Positions 24,226 to 32,302 of a stretch of DNA of 64,000 nucleotides are shown here, in pieces. How positions within the stretch are numbered: position 1 is the stretch's first letter; the number at the start of each line of letters is the position of its first letter. The notes below the pieces were generated by a model that was not told the DNA's origin, ran no database searches, and saw only the letters and a list, made by a program, of their open reading frames with translations. The stretch spans positions 1,555,564-1,619,563 of the forward strand of contig NZ_CP085324.1 of the NCBI RefSeq assembly GCF_020614395.1. The letters run 5' to 3'. Position numbers and translations under genes: made by a program. The stretch is from Salarchaeum japonicum (lineage in GTDB: Archaea; Halobacteriota; Halobacteria; Halobacteriales; Halobacteriaceae).

Positions 24226-25389
24226 ATGGATGAGAAATATCGGAGTCGCCGGGCGTTCCTGAAGGACGGGAGCGCGCTCGCCGCGGCCGGCCTGCTCGCC
24301 GGCTGTCAGAGCGGCGACGGCACGACGACCGAATCGACGACGGAGACGACGACCGAATCGACGACCGAGCAGACCACGACGACGACCGAGGACGCGTCGT
24401 ACACGGTGTCGATGGAGCCGGTGGGCGACGTGACGTTCGAGGAGGTCCCGGAGTCGTGGGTGCCGTACACGGGCGACTACGCGGACATGGGCGTGGCGCT
24501 CGGGCAGGCGGACGGCCTCGCGGGCATCGGCGTGCCCTCCCGGTACGGAACGCATCACTACGCCGAACTCGACGGCGTCTCCGTGGACACGGAGTCGCTC
24601 ACCACGCTCTATCAGGACGGGACGGGCAAGGAGATATTCTACTCCGTGGACGCGGACGTGCACGTCATCGACCCGAACTTCATGATGAATCGCCTGCAGT
24701 GGAGTCAGGGCGACGTGGACGAGATTTCGAGCGGCGTCGCGCCGTTCTTTGGGAACACCATCTTCACGCAGGTGTACGACTGGCACGACTACGAGTACTA
24801 CTCGCTGTACGAGGCGTTCGAGAAGCTCGCCGAGCTGTTCCAGGAGCGCGAGCGCTACGAGGCGTTCAAGGCCTACCACGACGAGGTCGTCGCGGACGTG
24901 CAGTCCCGCATCCCCGAGGAGACGCCCGAAATCGCGTTGCTCTACCCGGCGGGCGTTCCCCCGGACTCGTTCTACCCCTACCTCGTCGGTGAGGGGACGG
25001 CGTCGAAGCAGTGGCGCGACCTCGGCGTGGACGACGCGCTCGCGAACGCGGGCGTGACGGACGCGCAGGCGGGCGGCGCGACCGTGGACTACGAGACCCT
25101 GCTCGACATCGACCCGGACGCCATCGCGGTGCGGCTCTCCGGGAACATCTCGGACGCCTACTTCCAGGAGAACATCGTCTCCCACATGGAGGAGGACGAG
25201 GTGGCGAGCCGTCTCACCGCCGTTCAGGACGGCCGCGTGTTCTACGGCGGCCTCACCTACCAGGGCCCCATCATCCACTTGTTCCAGCTCGAAACCGCCG
25301 CGCGCGGCCTGTTCCCGGACACGTTCGGCGAGGACGAGGAGCTGTTCGACCGCGGGCGCGTCTCCGCCATCGTGAACGGTGAGTTCTGA
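24226..25389 (+). CDS. Iron/siderophore-type ABC substrate-binding lipoprotein
   Basis: A 387-residue periplasmic-binding-like protein. The signal SRRAFLKDGSALAAAGLLAGC is a Tat lipoprotein signal with the lipid cysteine near residue 26. A threonine-rich linker (about residues 32-55) follows, then a two-lobe class III binding fold. The order from TFEEVPESWVPYTGDYADMGVALG to IDPDAIAVRL and DGRVFYGGLTYQGPIIHL is that of Fe(III)-chelate or cobalamin binders. No permease or ATPase genes are adjacent. The perfect iron box at the promoter makes iron the likely ligand. ATG at 24226, apparently leaderless. Confidence 0.85.
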   Translation: MDEKYRSRRAFLKDGSALAAAGLLAGCQSGDGTTTESTTETTTESTTEQTTTTTEDASYTVSMEPVGDVTFEEVPESWVPYTGDYADMGVALGQADGLAGIGVPSRYGTHHYAELDGVSVDTESLTTLYQDGTGKEIFYSVDADVHVIDPNFMMNRLQWSQGDVDEISSGVAPFFGNTIFTQVYDWHDYEYYSLYEAFEKLAELFQERERYEAFKAYHDEVVADVQSRIPEETPEIALLYPAGVPPDSFYPYLVGEGTASKQWRDLGVDDALANAGVTDAQAGGATVDYETLLDIDPDAIAVRLSGNISDAYFQENIVSHMEEDEVASRLTAVQDGRVFYGGLTYQGPIIHLFQLETAARGLFPDTFGEDEELFDRGRVSAIVNGEF

Positions 25390-25390
25390 G

Positions 25391-26224
25391 ATGAACCGGG
25401 ACGTGGTCGTGGTCGGCGGCGGCCCGACCGGCTGTTCGGCGGGCGTGTTCACCGCGCGGTACGGCCTCGACACGGTGGTGTTCGACCGGGGGAACGCGGC
25501 GCTCGCGCGCGCGGCGTTCATCGAGAACTACCCCGGCTTCCCGGCGGGTATCGACACCGAAACGCTCCGCGACCTCCTGCACGACCACGCCGAGACCGCG
25601 GGCGCAGACCTCGTCTCCGACATGGTCGAGTCCGTCGCGGAGCGCGAGGACGGCTTCCTGGTGGAGACCCAGGAGGGCCGGCGCGTGGAGACCCGGTACG
25701 TGGTCGCGGCGGCGTGGTACGACGGCGGCTACCTCCGCGAGATGCTCGGTGACGAGGCGTTCCACGAGCACGAACACGACGGCGAGACCCACGAGCACTT
25801 CGACCCCGAGTACGCCGACCCGGACGGCCGCGTGGGCGTCGAGGGCCTGTACGTCGCGGCCCCCGCGGGCGAGCGGAACGCCCAGGCAATCGTCGCCGCG
25901 GGGACGGGCGCACACGTCGCGCGCGAACTCATCGCCGACCACCGCGCGAACGAGGGCTACCCGGAGGGCGTGCGCGAGCACTACGACTGGCTCCGCCCCG
26001 ACTCCGAGTTCGCGGGCGACTGGGGCGAACGCGAGCGCTGGCGCGAGTGGTACGACGACCGCACGCCCGACGGTGCGGACGACGACCTGCGAGAGCAGTA
26101 CATCGACGACGCGTTCGCCACCCGCCGCGGCCCGGACGAAATCGCGGAACTCCGGGAGCGCGCGCACGACCGACTCCTCGAACACATCGACGACGACCGC
26201 ATCCGCGCGTACCTCGACGACTGA
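25391..26224 (+). CDS. FAD-binding oxidoreductase-like protein with His-rich metal motif
   Basis: A 277-residue protein starting with the dinucleotide-binding motif VVVVGGGPTGCSAGVFTARYGLDTVVFDRG and ending its FAD fold with GLYVAAPAGERNAQAIVAAGTGAHVARELI, as in thioredoxin reductases. The redox CxxC and the separate NAD(P) domain are missing. In their place is a histidine cluster, FHEHEHDGETHEHF (about residues 124-137), fit for metal binding. It begins 1 bp after the upstream lipoprotein stop, so it shares the iron-controlled promoter. Candidate ferric-chelate reductase or metal handler; function not proven. Confidence 0.72.
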   Translation: MNRDVVVVGGGPTGCSAGVFTARYGLDTVVFDRGNAALARAAFIENYPGFPAGIDTETLRDLLHDHAETAGADLVSDMVESVAEREDGFLVETQEGRRVETRYVVAAAWYDGGYLREMLGDEAFHEHEHDGETHEHFDPEYADPDGRVGVEGLYVAAPAGERNAQAIVAAGTGAHVARELIADHRANEGYPEGVREHYDWLRPDSEFAGDWGERERWREWYDDRTPDGADDDLREQYIDDAFATRRGPDEIAELRERAHDRLLEHIDDDRIRAYLDD

Positions 26225-26286
26225 ACGGGCGGCGGGCGTCCGACAGCCCACAATCCTTTTCGTAACCCGCACACGACGTACGAGCA

Positions 26287-27099
26287 ATGAGTACGCTCCC
26301 CGGTCTCGCGACCGACCTCGTGGACGGCGTCGACGCGCTCTTCCTGTTCTCGCCGAGCGGGTCGTACTACGAGCGCGCGACCGAACTGGAGGACACCGAC
26401 GTGGTCGTCGTCGCGCAGGAGAACGCGGTCGGCGCGGACGAGTTCGTCGAACTCCCCCTGGAGTTCGCGGAGGTGACGGAGCGCGTGCGGTTCGGCATCG
26501 AGGGCGCGCTGGACGAAGGCCTCGTGGAGGACGGCGAACTGCTCGCGTGCGCGACGAGCGTGTTCGGGGACGACATCGACACGATGAGTCGCGTGCGGGC
26601 GGACGAGTCCGCGCACTCCGGCATCTACGACCTCTTCGTGAACTCGCGGGCCGACCCGAGCGTCATCCGGGACGTGCTGGACGTGGTCATCGAACTCGGC
26701 CGGAAGGGCCAGAAGGGCAAGCCCGTCGGCGCGCTGTTCGTCGTCGGGGACGCCGGGAAGGTGATGAACAAGAGCCGTCCCCTGAGCTACAATCCGTTCG
26801 AGAAGAGTCACGTGCACGTCGGCGACCCCATCGTGAACGTGATGCTGAAGGAGTTTTCGCGGTTGGACGGCGCGTTCGTCATCACGGACTCGGGGAAGAT
26901 CGCGTCCGCGTACCGCTACCTCGAACCGAGCGCGGAGGGCGTGGACATCCCGAAGGGCCTCGGCACCCGCCACATGGCCGCGGCGTCCATCACGCGCGAC
27001 ACGAACGCCGTCTCCGTCGTGCTCTCGGAGAGCGACGGGCTCGTCCGCGCGTTCAAGGGCGGTGAGCTGGTTCTCGAACTCGACCCGGAGGCGTACTGA
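26287..27099 (+). CDS. dacZ: Diadenylate cyclase (c-di-AMP synthase)
   Basis: A 270-residue archaeal DacZ that condenses two ATP into cyclic di-AMP. The DAC domain is C-terminal, with FSRLDGAFVITDSGKI (DGA motif) and GLGTRHMAAASITRDTNAVSVVLSES (RHxxA motif). The N-terminal half is a PK-like regulatory domain. c-di-AMP controls osmotic balance, and DacZ has been characterised in Haloferax. The TGA overlaps the next ATG, an MscS-like gene, giving an obvious functional pair. Confidence 0.92.
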   Translation: MSTLPGLATDLVDGVDALFLFSPSGSYYERATELEDTDVVVVAQENAVGADEFVELPLEFAEVTERVRFGIEGALDEGLVEDGELLACATSVFGDDIDTMSRVRADESAHSGIYDLFVNSRADPSVIRDVLDVVIELGRKGQKGKPVGALFVVGDAGKVMNKSRPLSYNPFEKSHVHVGDPIVNVMLKEFSRLDGAFVITDSGKIASAYRYLEPSAEGVDIPKGLGTRHMAAASITRDTNAVSVVLSESDGLVRAFKGGELVLELDPEAY

Positions 27100-27869
27100 T
27101 GGACGTATCCCAGTTCGTCGCGGAGAACTACGACTACATCCTCGCCGCCGTCATCGTCGCGCTCGGGTTCGCGACCGGCGTGGTCGCGCGCCGGATGAAC
27201 GAGCGCGTGATGGACGCGCTCGGCGTCGGGGACGCCGTCGAGGGGACGAGCGTCGAGCGCACCGCGCGGAACTTCGGGACGACGACGACGGCGTTCGTCG
27301 CCCGGGTCTCCGGCTGGGTCATCTACGGCGTCGCCATCGTGCTCGCGCTCCGCGTCGTCAACCCCCTGCTCGCGGCGGCGCTCTGGGTGCAGGTGACGGG
27401 GTACCTCCCGAACGTCGCCATCGCGCTCGTCGTGCTCGTCGTCGGTCTCGTCGCGGGCGACAAGGCAGAACTCGCGGTGAGCGAACGCCTCCGCGGCGTC
27501 AAACTCCCCGAAATCGGCGTGATTCCCGTCGCCGCCCGGTACAGCGTCGTGTTCGTCGCCGCGCTCGTCGCGCTCAGCCAGCTCGGCGTCGCGACGACGG
27601 CGCTCGTCGTCGCGTTCGCCGCCTACCTCGCCGCCGCCGTCGTCCTCACCGTCGTCGCCACCCGCGACCTGCTCGCGGCGGGCGCGGCCGGCCTCTACCT
27701 CCTGCTCACCGAACCCTACGGCATCGGGGACACGATTCGCGTCGAGGACATGGAGGGGTTCGTGCAGGAAGTGGACGTGTTCGTCACGCGCATCGAGGAC
27801 GACGGGACGGAGTACGTCATCCCGAACCACCTCGTGATGCGCTCGGGCGTCGTTCGCGTCATCGACTAA
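27099..27869 (+). CDS. MscS-like small channel protein coupled to dacZ
   Basis: A 256-residue membrane protein. Five or so hydrophobic helices fill residues 10-205; then comes a short beta domain (LLLTEPYGIGDTIRVEDMEGFVQEVDVFVTRIEDDGTEYVIPNHLVMRSGVVRVID), which matches the MscS beta domain including the PN-H pattern. The C-terminal alpha/beta cage of full MscS is absent. Start codon overlaps the dacZ stop by one base. Likely an osmotic-release channel or a c-di-AMP-responsive effector (inference). Confidence 0.82.
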   Translation: MDVSQFVAENYDYILAAVIVALGFATGVVARRMNERVMDALGVGDAVEGTSVERTARNFGTTTTAFVARVSGWVIYGVAIVLALRVVNPLLAAALWVQVTGYLPNVAIALVVLVVGLVAGDKAELAVSERLRGVKLPEIGVIPVAARYSVVFVAALVALSQLGVATTALVVAFAAYLAAAVVLTVVATRDLLAAGAAGLYLLLTEPYGIGDTIRVEDMEGFVQEVDVFVTRIEDDGTEYVIPNHLVMRSGVVRVID

Positions 27870-28366
27870 TCCACGACGTCCGCGGGGACGCCAGCGACCG
27901 TCGCTCCGTCGGGCACGTCCTCCGCGACGAGGCTGTTCGCCGCGACCTGCGCGTCCGCGCCGATTTCGACCCCGGGGAGGACGACCGCGCCCGCCCCTAT
28001 CATCGCGCGCTCGCCGATGACGACCTCGCCCGTGCGGTACTCGTCCTGGAGGAACTCGTGGCAGAGCACCGTCGCGTCGTATCCGACGATGGCGTCCGCC
28101 TCCACGGTGATGAGGTGCGGCCAGAACACGTCCGGGGTCGCCTCCAGCCCCCAGGCCGCGCCGGGTTCGACCGTCATCCCGAGGAGCGTCGTGTAGAGCC
28201 AGTTCTTCAGTCGCATGCTCGGCGTGATGCGCGCGAGCACGACGACGACGTAGTTGAGCGCCACCCGGAGCGGGTGGACGGCGTCCGGCCAGTGGCGGAG
28301 GGAGTTCCGGGGGCCGACCGTCGGGTGGCGGTCGAGGCGGTCGTGGCGTCGCTCGGTCACGCCCAC
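27866..28366 (-). CDS. Hexapeptide-repeat acyltransferase
   Basis: A 166-residue left-handed beta-helix protein. Hexapeptide turns are seen in DAIVGYDATVLCHEFLQDEYRTGEVVIGERAMIGAGAVVLPGVEIGADAQVAANSLVAEDVPDGATVAGVPADVV. The CHEF histidine is the usual catalytic base, and the ending GVPA is typical of maltose/galactoside O-acetyltransferases. The start is a GTG at 28366 or 28360. It converges with the mscS-like gene (4 nt overlap). Acceptor unknown. Confidence 0.85.
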   Translation of the reverse strand: MGVTERRHDRLDRHPTVGPRNSLRHWPDAVHPLRVALNYVVVVLARITPSMRLKNWLYTTLLGMTVEPGAAWGLEATPDVFWPHLITVEADAIVGYDATVLCHEFLQDEYRTGEVVIGERAMIGAGAVVLPGVEIGADAQVAANSLVAEDVPDGATVAGVPADVVD

Positions 28367-28457
28367 AGGTAGGCGGCGCGCGCGCTAAAACCCACGTGTT
28401 TCGACGAACGTCGAGGCTAGTGTTTATGTTCGTCGTACCCGTTTCGCCGACTGACGA

Positions 28458-28673
28458 ATGAGTCAACGACAGATACCGAACGAGGTGGAGTCGGCGCGCG
28501 GAAAACTCGTCTACCTCTACCTCAGAACGGAAGGAACCGCGTCGCTCACAGACCTCCAGGGCGCGCTCGGCCTCTCACAGCTCACGCTCCTCACCGTCCT
28601 GCGGTCGCTCCGCGACACCGGACACGTCCGGCGGACGAACGAGGGGTTCGCTACGGTTTCGCGACCGGCGTGA
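28458..28673 (+). CDS. Small HTH (winged-helix) regulator
   Basis: A 71-residue single-domain DNA-binding protein. LVYLYLRTEGTASLTDLQGALGLSQLTLLTVLRSLRDTGHVRRTNEGFATV is a complete TrmB/MarR-like winged helix with no effector domain. The ATG at 28458 follows a TATA-like GTTTATG about 35 bp upstream. Its last 23 bp overlap a convergent small zinc-type protein gene. Confidence 0.78.
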   Translation: MSQRQIPNEVESARGKLVYLYLRTEGTASLTDLQGALGLSQLTLLTVLRSLRDTGHVRRTNEGFATVSRPA

Positions 28674-28821
28674 ACTCGCCCGTCACGTCCCAGTCGTGGA
28701 TGCAGTACACGTCCCCGACCTCGTCGTCGCCGACCTGCCACGCGCCGGCGTCCTCGTCCCACACTTCGCGTCGCCCGCAGCGGAGACACGACCGCTCGTC
28801 GGGCGTCCTGATTTCGACCAT
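28651..28821 (-). CDS. HEWD/HDWD-motif small protein
   Basis: A 56-residue protein starting MVEIRTPDERSCLRCG with the pairs CLRC and YCIHDWDVTGEFTPV near the end. The C-terminal HDWDVTGEF is the mark of the haloarchaeal family called HEWD (named from memory). The two early cysteines, the later cysteine and histidine could bind one zinc ion. The convergent HTH gene overlaps its 3' end by 23 bp, so gene finders may drop one of the two. Function unknown. Confidence 0.7.
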   Translation of the reverse strand: MVEIRTPDERSCLRCGRREVWDEDAGAWQVGDDEVGDVYCIHDWDVTGEFTPVAKP

Positions 28822-28848
28822 ACGCGCGGTACGTGCCCGAGAACCACG

Positions 28849-31218
28849 TTACTTGTGGTCGCGCCAGAACGTGTCGAGTTGGTCGCCGAGGAACTCCGGT
28901 GTCATCCGCACGAACTCCGCGCGCTCTTCCGGCGAGAGGTACTCGTGGACGGAGTGGCGCGCGCCCTCGACGTACCGGCGGCCCGCGAGCACGCGCACCC
29001 CGACCTCGTCGCGTCCGCGGATGACGCGACCGATGGCCTGTCGGGAGCGCCGAACCGCGGGCACCGTGAGCGCGTACTCGAACGCCCGCTCCTCCCCGAA
29101 CGCCTCGCCGTACGCGTGCCGAACCGCGCGGACGCGCGGCGACCCGATGTTCACGAGCGGAATCCCCACCACCAGGCACGCCGCGAGTTTCTCGCCGTCG
29201 TAGTCCACGCCTTCGGTCAGCGTCCCCCGCGTGCTCGTGACGAGCACCTTCCCCGGGCCGGCGAAGAACTCTGCCTTCAGGTCGTCCGTCGCCTCGTTCG
29301 ACGAACTCGAATCCACGAGCACGTCCTTCTCCACCGCGTCCGCGAGGTACTCGCCCGCCCACGCCGCCTCCCGGTAGTTCGGCATACACACCAGAACGTT
29401 CCCCGGGCTTCGCGCGACGGTGCGGAGGACGTACTCGTACTGGTCGCGCGTCCGCGTCGCCTCCCCGGGTTCGCCGCGGTTCGAGCGCGTGAACGGCGCG
29501 GCGTCCACGACGAAACTCGCGCGGTTCGACTCCGGGAACACCATGTCGTACGTGCGCTCGACCACCGGCCGGTCGTCGCCGCTCTCCAGGGCGTCGAGGC
29601 CGACGACCTCGCGGAACACGTCGATGGGTTCGAGGGTCGCGCTCATCAGCACGCCACCGCCGACCTCTTCGAGCACGCCCCGAATCTGGTCGCCGGGCAT
29701 GCAGTTGAACGTCACGAGCGCGGGCGTGTACGCCTCCTCGTACGTCCGGGAGACCGACCCCGCGTCCGCGGGCGCGTGTTCGAGTTCTATCTCGCGGAAG
29801 AAGGAGACGTGGTCGCGCTCCCACCACGCGCTCAGGAGGACGCCGACGCTCGTGCAGACGCACTGCCGGTCGTTGTCGCCCTCGTTCAGGACGGCCTCGA
29901 CTGCCGACCCGACTTCGCCGAGCGACCGCCACAGTCCGCCCGTGTACCCCGCGTCCTCCGCCCACTCGGTGAGGTCGTCCACCTCGTCGGCCTCGGGGTC
30001 GCGCAGCGGGATTTCGAGGTCGCGCTCGGGAAGCCGGTCGGGCGCGAGCGTCCCGTACTCGCTACTCAGGTGTGATTCGACGCGGTCGTCCAGCCAGCCG
30101 ACCACGTCGTCCACGAGGTTCTTCGCGTCCTCGACGGCGTCCAGGGTCGCGCCGTAGTCCGCGAGCTTCTGGTCGAACTCGCGCTCGTTCTCGTGGCTCT
30201 GCCGGGCGTACTGGAGGAGCGTCTGGAAGTCGTTTCGCGCGCGGACGAGCGTGTGTCGGCCGATGCGGTCGCTCAGGAGGTCGCGCACGCGCTCCTCCAT
30301 CCGATGGGCTTCGTCCACCACCACGAACGTTCCCTCGTCCAGCAGGCCGTCGAGGAGCGGGCGCGTCCCGGGGTCGAAGAGGTGGTTGTAGTTCCCCACG
30401 ATAACGTCGGCGTGTTCGAGCAGGACTGACTGCGCGCGGTGCGGGCACGTCCCGTACTCGACTGCCTCCGGGAGGAGTTCGTCCACCGTGACGACGTGGT
30501 TCTCGCCGGCGTCGAACCCGAGCGGCGACCCCTTCTCGCGGCCGTACCAGTCCGCCTCGAACGGACAGTAGAGCGTGTCCTCGTCGCTCACCTCGTCGGG
30601 CGCGCTCGGCTGGTGGCGGACGTACGGCGACGCCGCGCCCGCCGTGGAGAGCGCGCCGGAGAGCGTCTCCGGGTCGTCGTGGCGCGCCGCCCGCGCGAGC
30701 CGGCGCGCCGTCCCGGCGTCCCACCACGCGTCCTCCAGCGCGTCCTCGGGCCGGAGCGCCGCCGTCGCCTCGCCCGTCGGCGTGCCGCGCGTCTTCCCCT
30801 CGCCGCCCTCCACGAGCGCCGCCGTGTTCTCCCGGAGGTCGTCGCAGCGCTCGTGCGTGCTCGCGTCCCGCGGGAACACGTCCTCGCGGCCGTACGGACA
30901 CAGGTCGCGCTTCCCGACGAGCGACACACCGTTCATCGGCTCGTCGAGGCCGGCGTTCATCGTGCGGAGGTCGTCCACGAACTGCTGGAGTTGCTGCTTC
31001 ACGGGGGTGACGACGAGCACGCGCTCGAACCGACTCGTCTCCCGGACGAGCGTCGCGCCCGCGGTCAACGCCGCCATCGTCTTCCCCGTTCCACAGGGGC
31101 CTTCCATCGCGAGAAATCCGCGGCGCTTCCCGACATCGATTGCGGTCTCTATCGCGTCCGCCTGGTTCGCGTACGGCTCCTCGAACCCGAACACGGACTC
31201 CCAGGCGGACTCACTCAT
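28849..31218 (-). CDS. Rad3/XPD-type Fe-S DNA helicase
   Basis: A 789-residue superfamily 2 helicase of the Rad3/DinG group. Walker A GPCGTGKT is at 40-47 and the DEAH box VDEAHRM at about 301-307. Helicase motifs of domain 2 are ILLMSATLEPID-like (VLMSATLEPIDVF) and the final QAIGRVIRGRDEVG. Four cysteines between motifs I and II (C107, C125, C218, C258) fit the 4Fe-4S cluster, although the spacing between the second and third is longer than in XPD. It unwinds DNA 5'-3', probably in repair or R-loop removal. Large inserts are acidic. Confidence 0.9.
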   Translation of the reverse strand: MSESAWESVFGFEEPYANQADAIETAIDVGKRRGFLAMEGPCGTGKTMAALTAGATLVRETSRFERVLVVTPVKQQLQQFVDDLRTMNAGLDEPMNGVSLVGKRDLCPYGREDVFPRDASTHERCDDLRENTAALVEGGEGKTRGTPTGEATAALRPEDALEDAWWDAGTARRLARAARHDDPETLSGALSTAGAASPYVRHQPSAPDEVSDEDTLYCPFEADWYGREKGSPLGFDAGENHVVTVDELLPEAVEYGTCPHRAQSVLLEHADVIVGNYNHLFDPGTRPLLDGLLDEGTFVVVDEAHRMEERVRDLLSDRIGRHTLVRARNDFQTLLQYARQSHENEREFDQKLADYGATLDAVEDAKNLVDDVVGWLDDRVESHLSSEYGTLAPDRLPERDLEIPLRDPEADEVDDLTEWAEDAGYTGGLWRSLGEVGSAVEAVLNEGDNDRQCVCTSVGVLLSAWWERDHVSFFREIELEHAPADAGSVSRTYEEAYTPALVTFNCMPGDQIRGVLEEVGGGVLMSATLEPIDVFREVVGLDALESGDDRPVVERTYDMVFPESNRASFVVDAAPFTRSNRGEPGEATRTRDQYEYVLRTVARSPGNVLVCMPNYREAAWAGEYLADAVEKDVLVDSSSSNEATDDLKAEFFAGPGKVLVTSTRGTLTEGVDYDGEKLAACLVVGIPLVNIGSPRVRAVRHAYGEAFGEERAFEYALTVPAVRRSRQAIGRVIRGRDEVGVRVLAGRRYVEGARHSVHEYLSPEERAEFVRMTPEFLGDQLDTFWRDHK

Positions 31219-31243
31219 CTACTCGCGGGTGGGGCCGCTTCCC

Positions 31244-32263
31244 CTAAGAAGTCGCGGATTCCAGCACGAAGTCCACGTCGAGCGGAACGCGGCCCTTCGC
31301 GTACCCGGAGAGCGCTCCGTCCGGCCGCAGGCGGAACACGACCGCCGGCCGATGCCCCACGTCCGGGCGGTCGTCGAGTATCCGCCGCCAGTCGCCCTCG
31401 CGGAAACTCGAACAGTCCACGAACAGCACCGCGCCGCCGCCGTGCTCCTGGAGCTGCCCCCGGGTCTTCGTGTCCACCGTCTCCTTCACGGCCGCTATCG
31501 GCGAATCGGCCGCGCGCCGCGACGGCGGGTTCGGCCGCGTCACCTCCACCAGCACGCCGTTCCCCGCGGGGTCGTCCGCGCGGAAGTCGAGCGAGTGCCC
31601 CGTGGACACCTCGATTTCCGGGGTGAGGTCGTAGCCCGCCTCAGTGAGGACGTACGCGACGTTGAACTCGCTCATCGTCGCGCTCATCCGCACCAGGTCG
31701 AACTCCGCGCTCGTCCCGAGTTTCGCCGCCATCTCGTGGCGCTCGTCCTCGAACACGCCCGTCTTGAGGAAGTCGTCGTAGAACGCGAGCGCGTCGTCCC
31801 GGTCGGCGTCCCGGAACCCCGCGGCGTGCTCGCGGAAGAACGCCCGCGTCGTCTCCCGGCCGTCCTTCGAGCACAGGACGGGCAGGAAGAACCACGCGAG
31901 GTACCGATAGGGTTCGAGCCACGGTTCCTCCGCCAGGAGAGTGTCGAGGAACTCGCGTTGCGCCCATCGAGCAATCGGATAGGGCGCGTCCTCGAAGTCG
32001 CGCTTGTCGGTGCGCCAGAGCGCGCTCGGCGTCTCCGTGTTCCCGAGCCAGTACGCGCCCGAGTCATCGGCGTGCCACGCGAACACCGCGAGGTCGCCGT
32101 TCGCCATCTCGAAGCGCCGCGCGCGGTACTCGGGCGGCGGACTGAACCGGGGACTGCGAGCGGTCGCGCCGATGTTGTCGTCGAGCGGGCCGAGCAAGTC
32201 GCGACGCACCCGCCGGTCGCTCCATCGCTCGCCGGAGTACCTGAATCGAAGCGGCCGAGCCAC
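31244..32263 (-). CDS. Haloarchaeal DUF5784-like protein, possible nuclease fold
   Basis: A 339-residue soluble protein seen only in haloarchaea as far as I recall (DUF5784; label from memory). The C-terminal part has HSLDFRADDPAGNGVLVEVTRPNPPSRRAADSP, a D followed by ExT pattern that recalls PD-(D/E)XK nucleases, then AVLFVDCSSF. The active-site lysine is not evident, so nuclease activity is speculative. It lies 25 bp upstream of the Rad3-type helicase on the same strand, hinting at a DNA-related role. Confidence 0.6.
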   Translation of the reverse strand: MARPLRFRYSGERWSDRRVRRDLLGPLDDNIGATARSPRFSPPPEYRARRFEMANGDLAVFAWHADDSGAYWLGNTETPSALWRTDKRDFEDAPYPIARWAQREFLDTLLAEEPWLEPYRYLAWFFLPVLCSKDGRETTRAFFREHAAGFRDADRDDALAFYDDFLKTGVFEDERHEMAAKLGTSAEFDLVRMSATMSEFNVAYVLTEAGYDLTPEIEVSTGHSLDFRADDPAGNGVLVEVTRPNPPSRRAADSPIAAVKETVDTKTRGQLQEHGGGAVLFVDCSSFREGDWRRILDDRPDVGHRPAVVFRLRPDGALSGYAKGRVPLDVDFVLESATS

Positions 32264-32302
32264 ACCGGACGTACGCGAGGTCGGCGTTTCAGTCTTCCGA
32301 GT

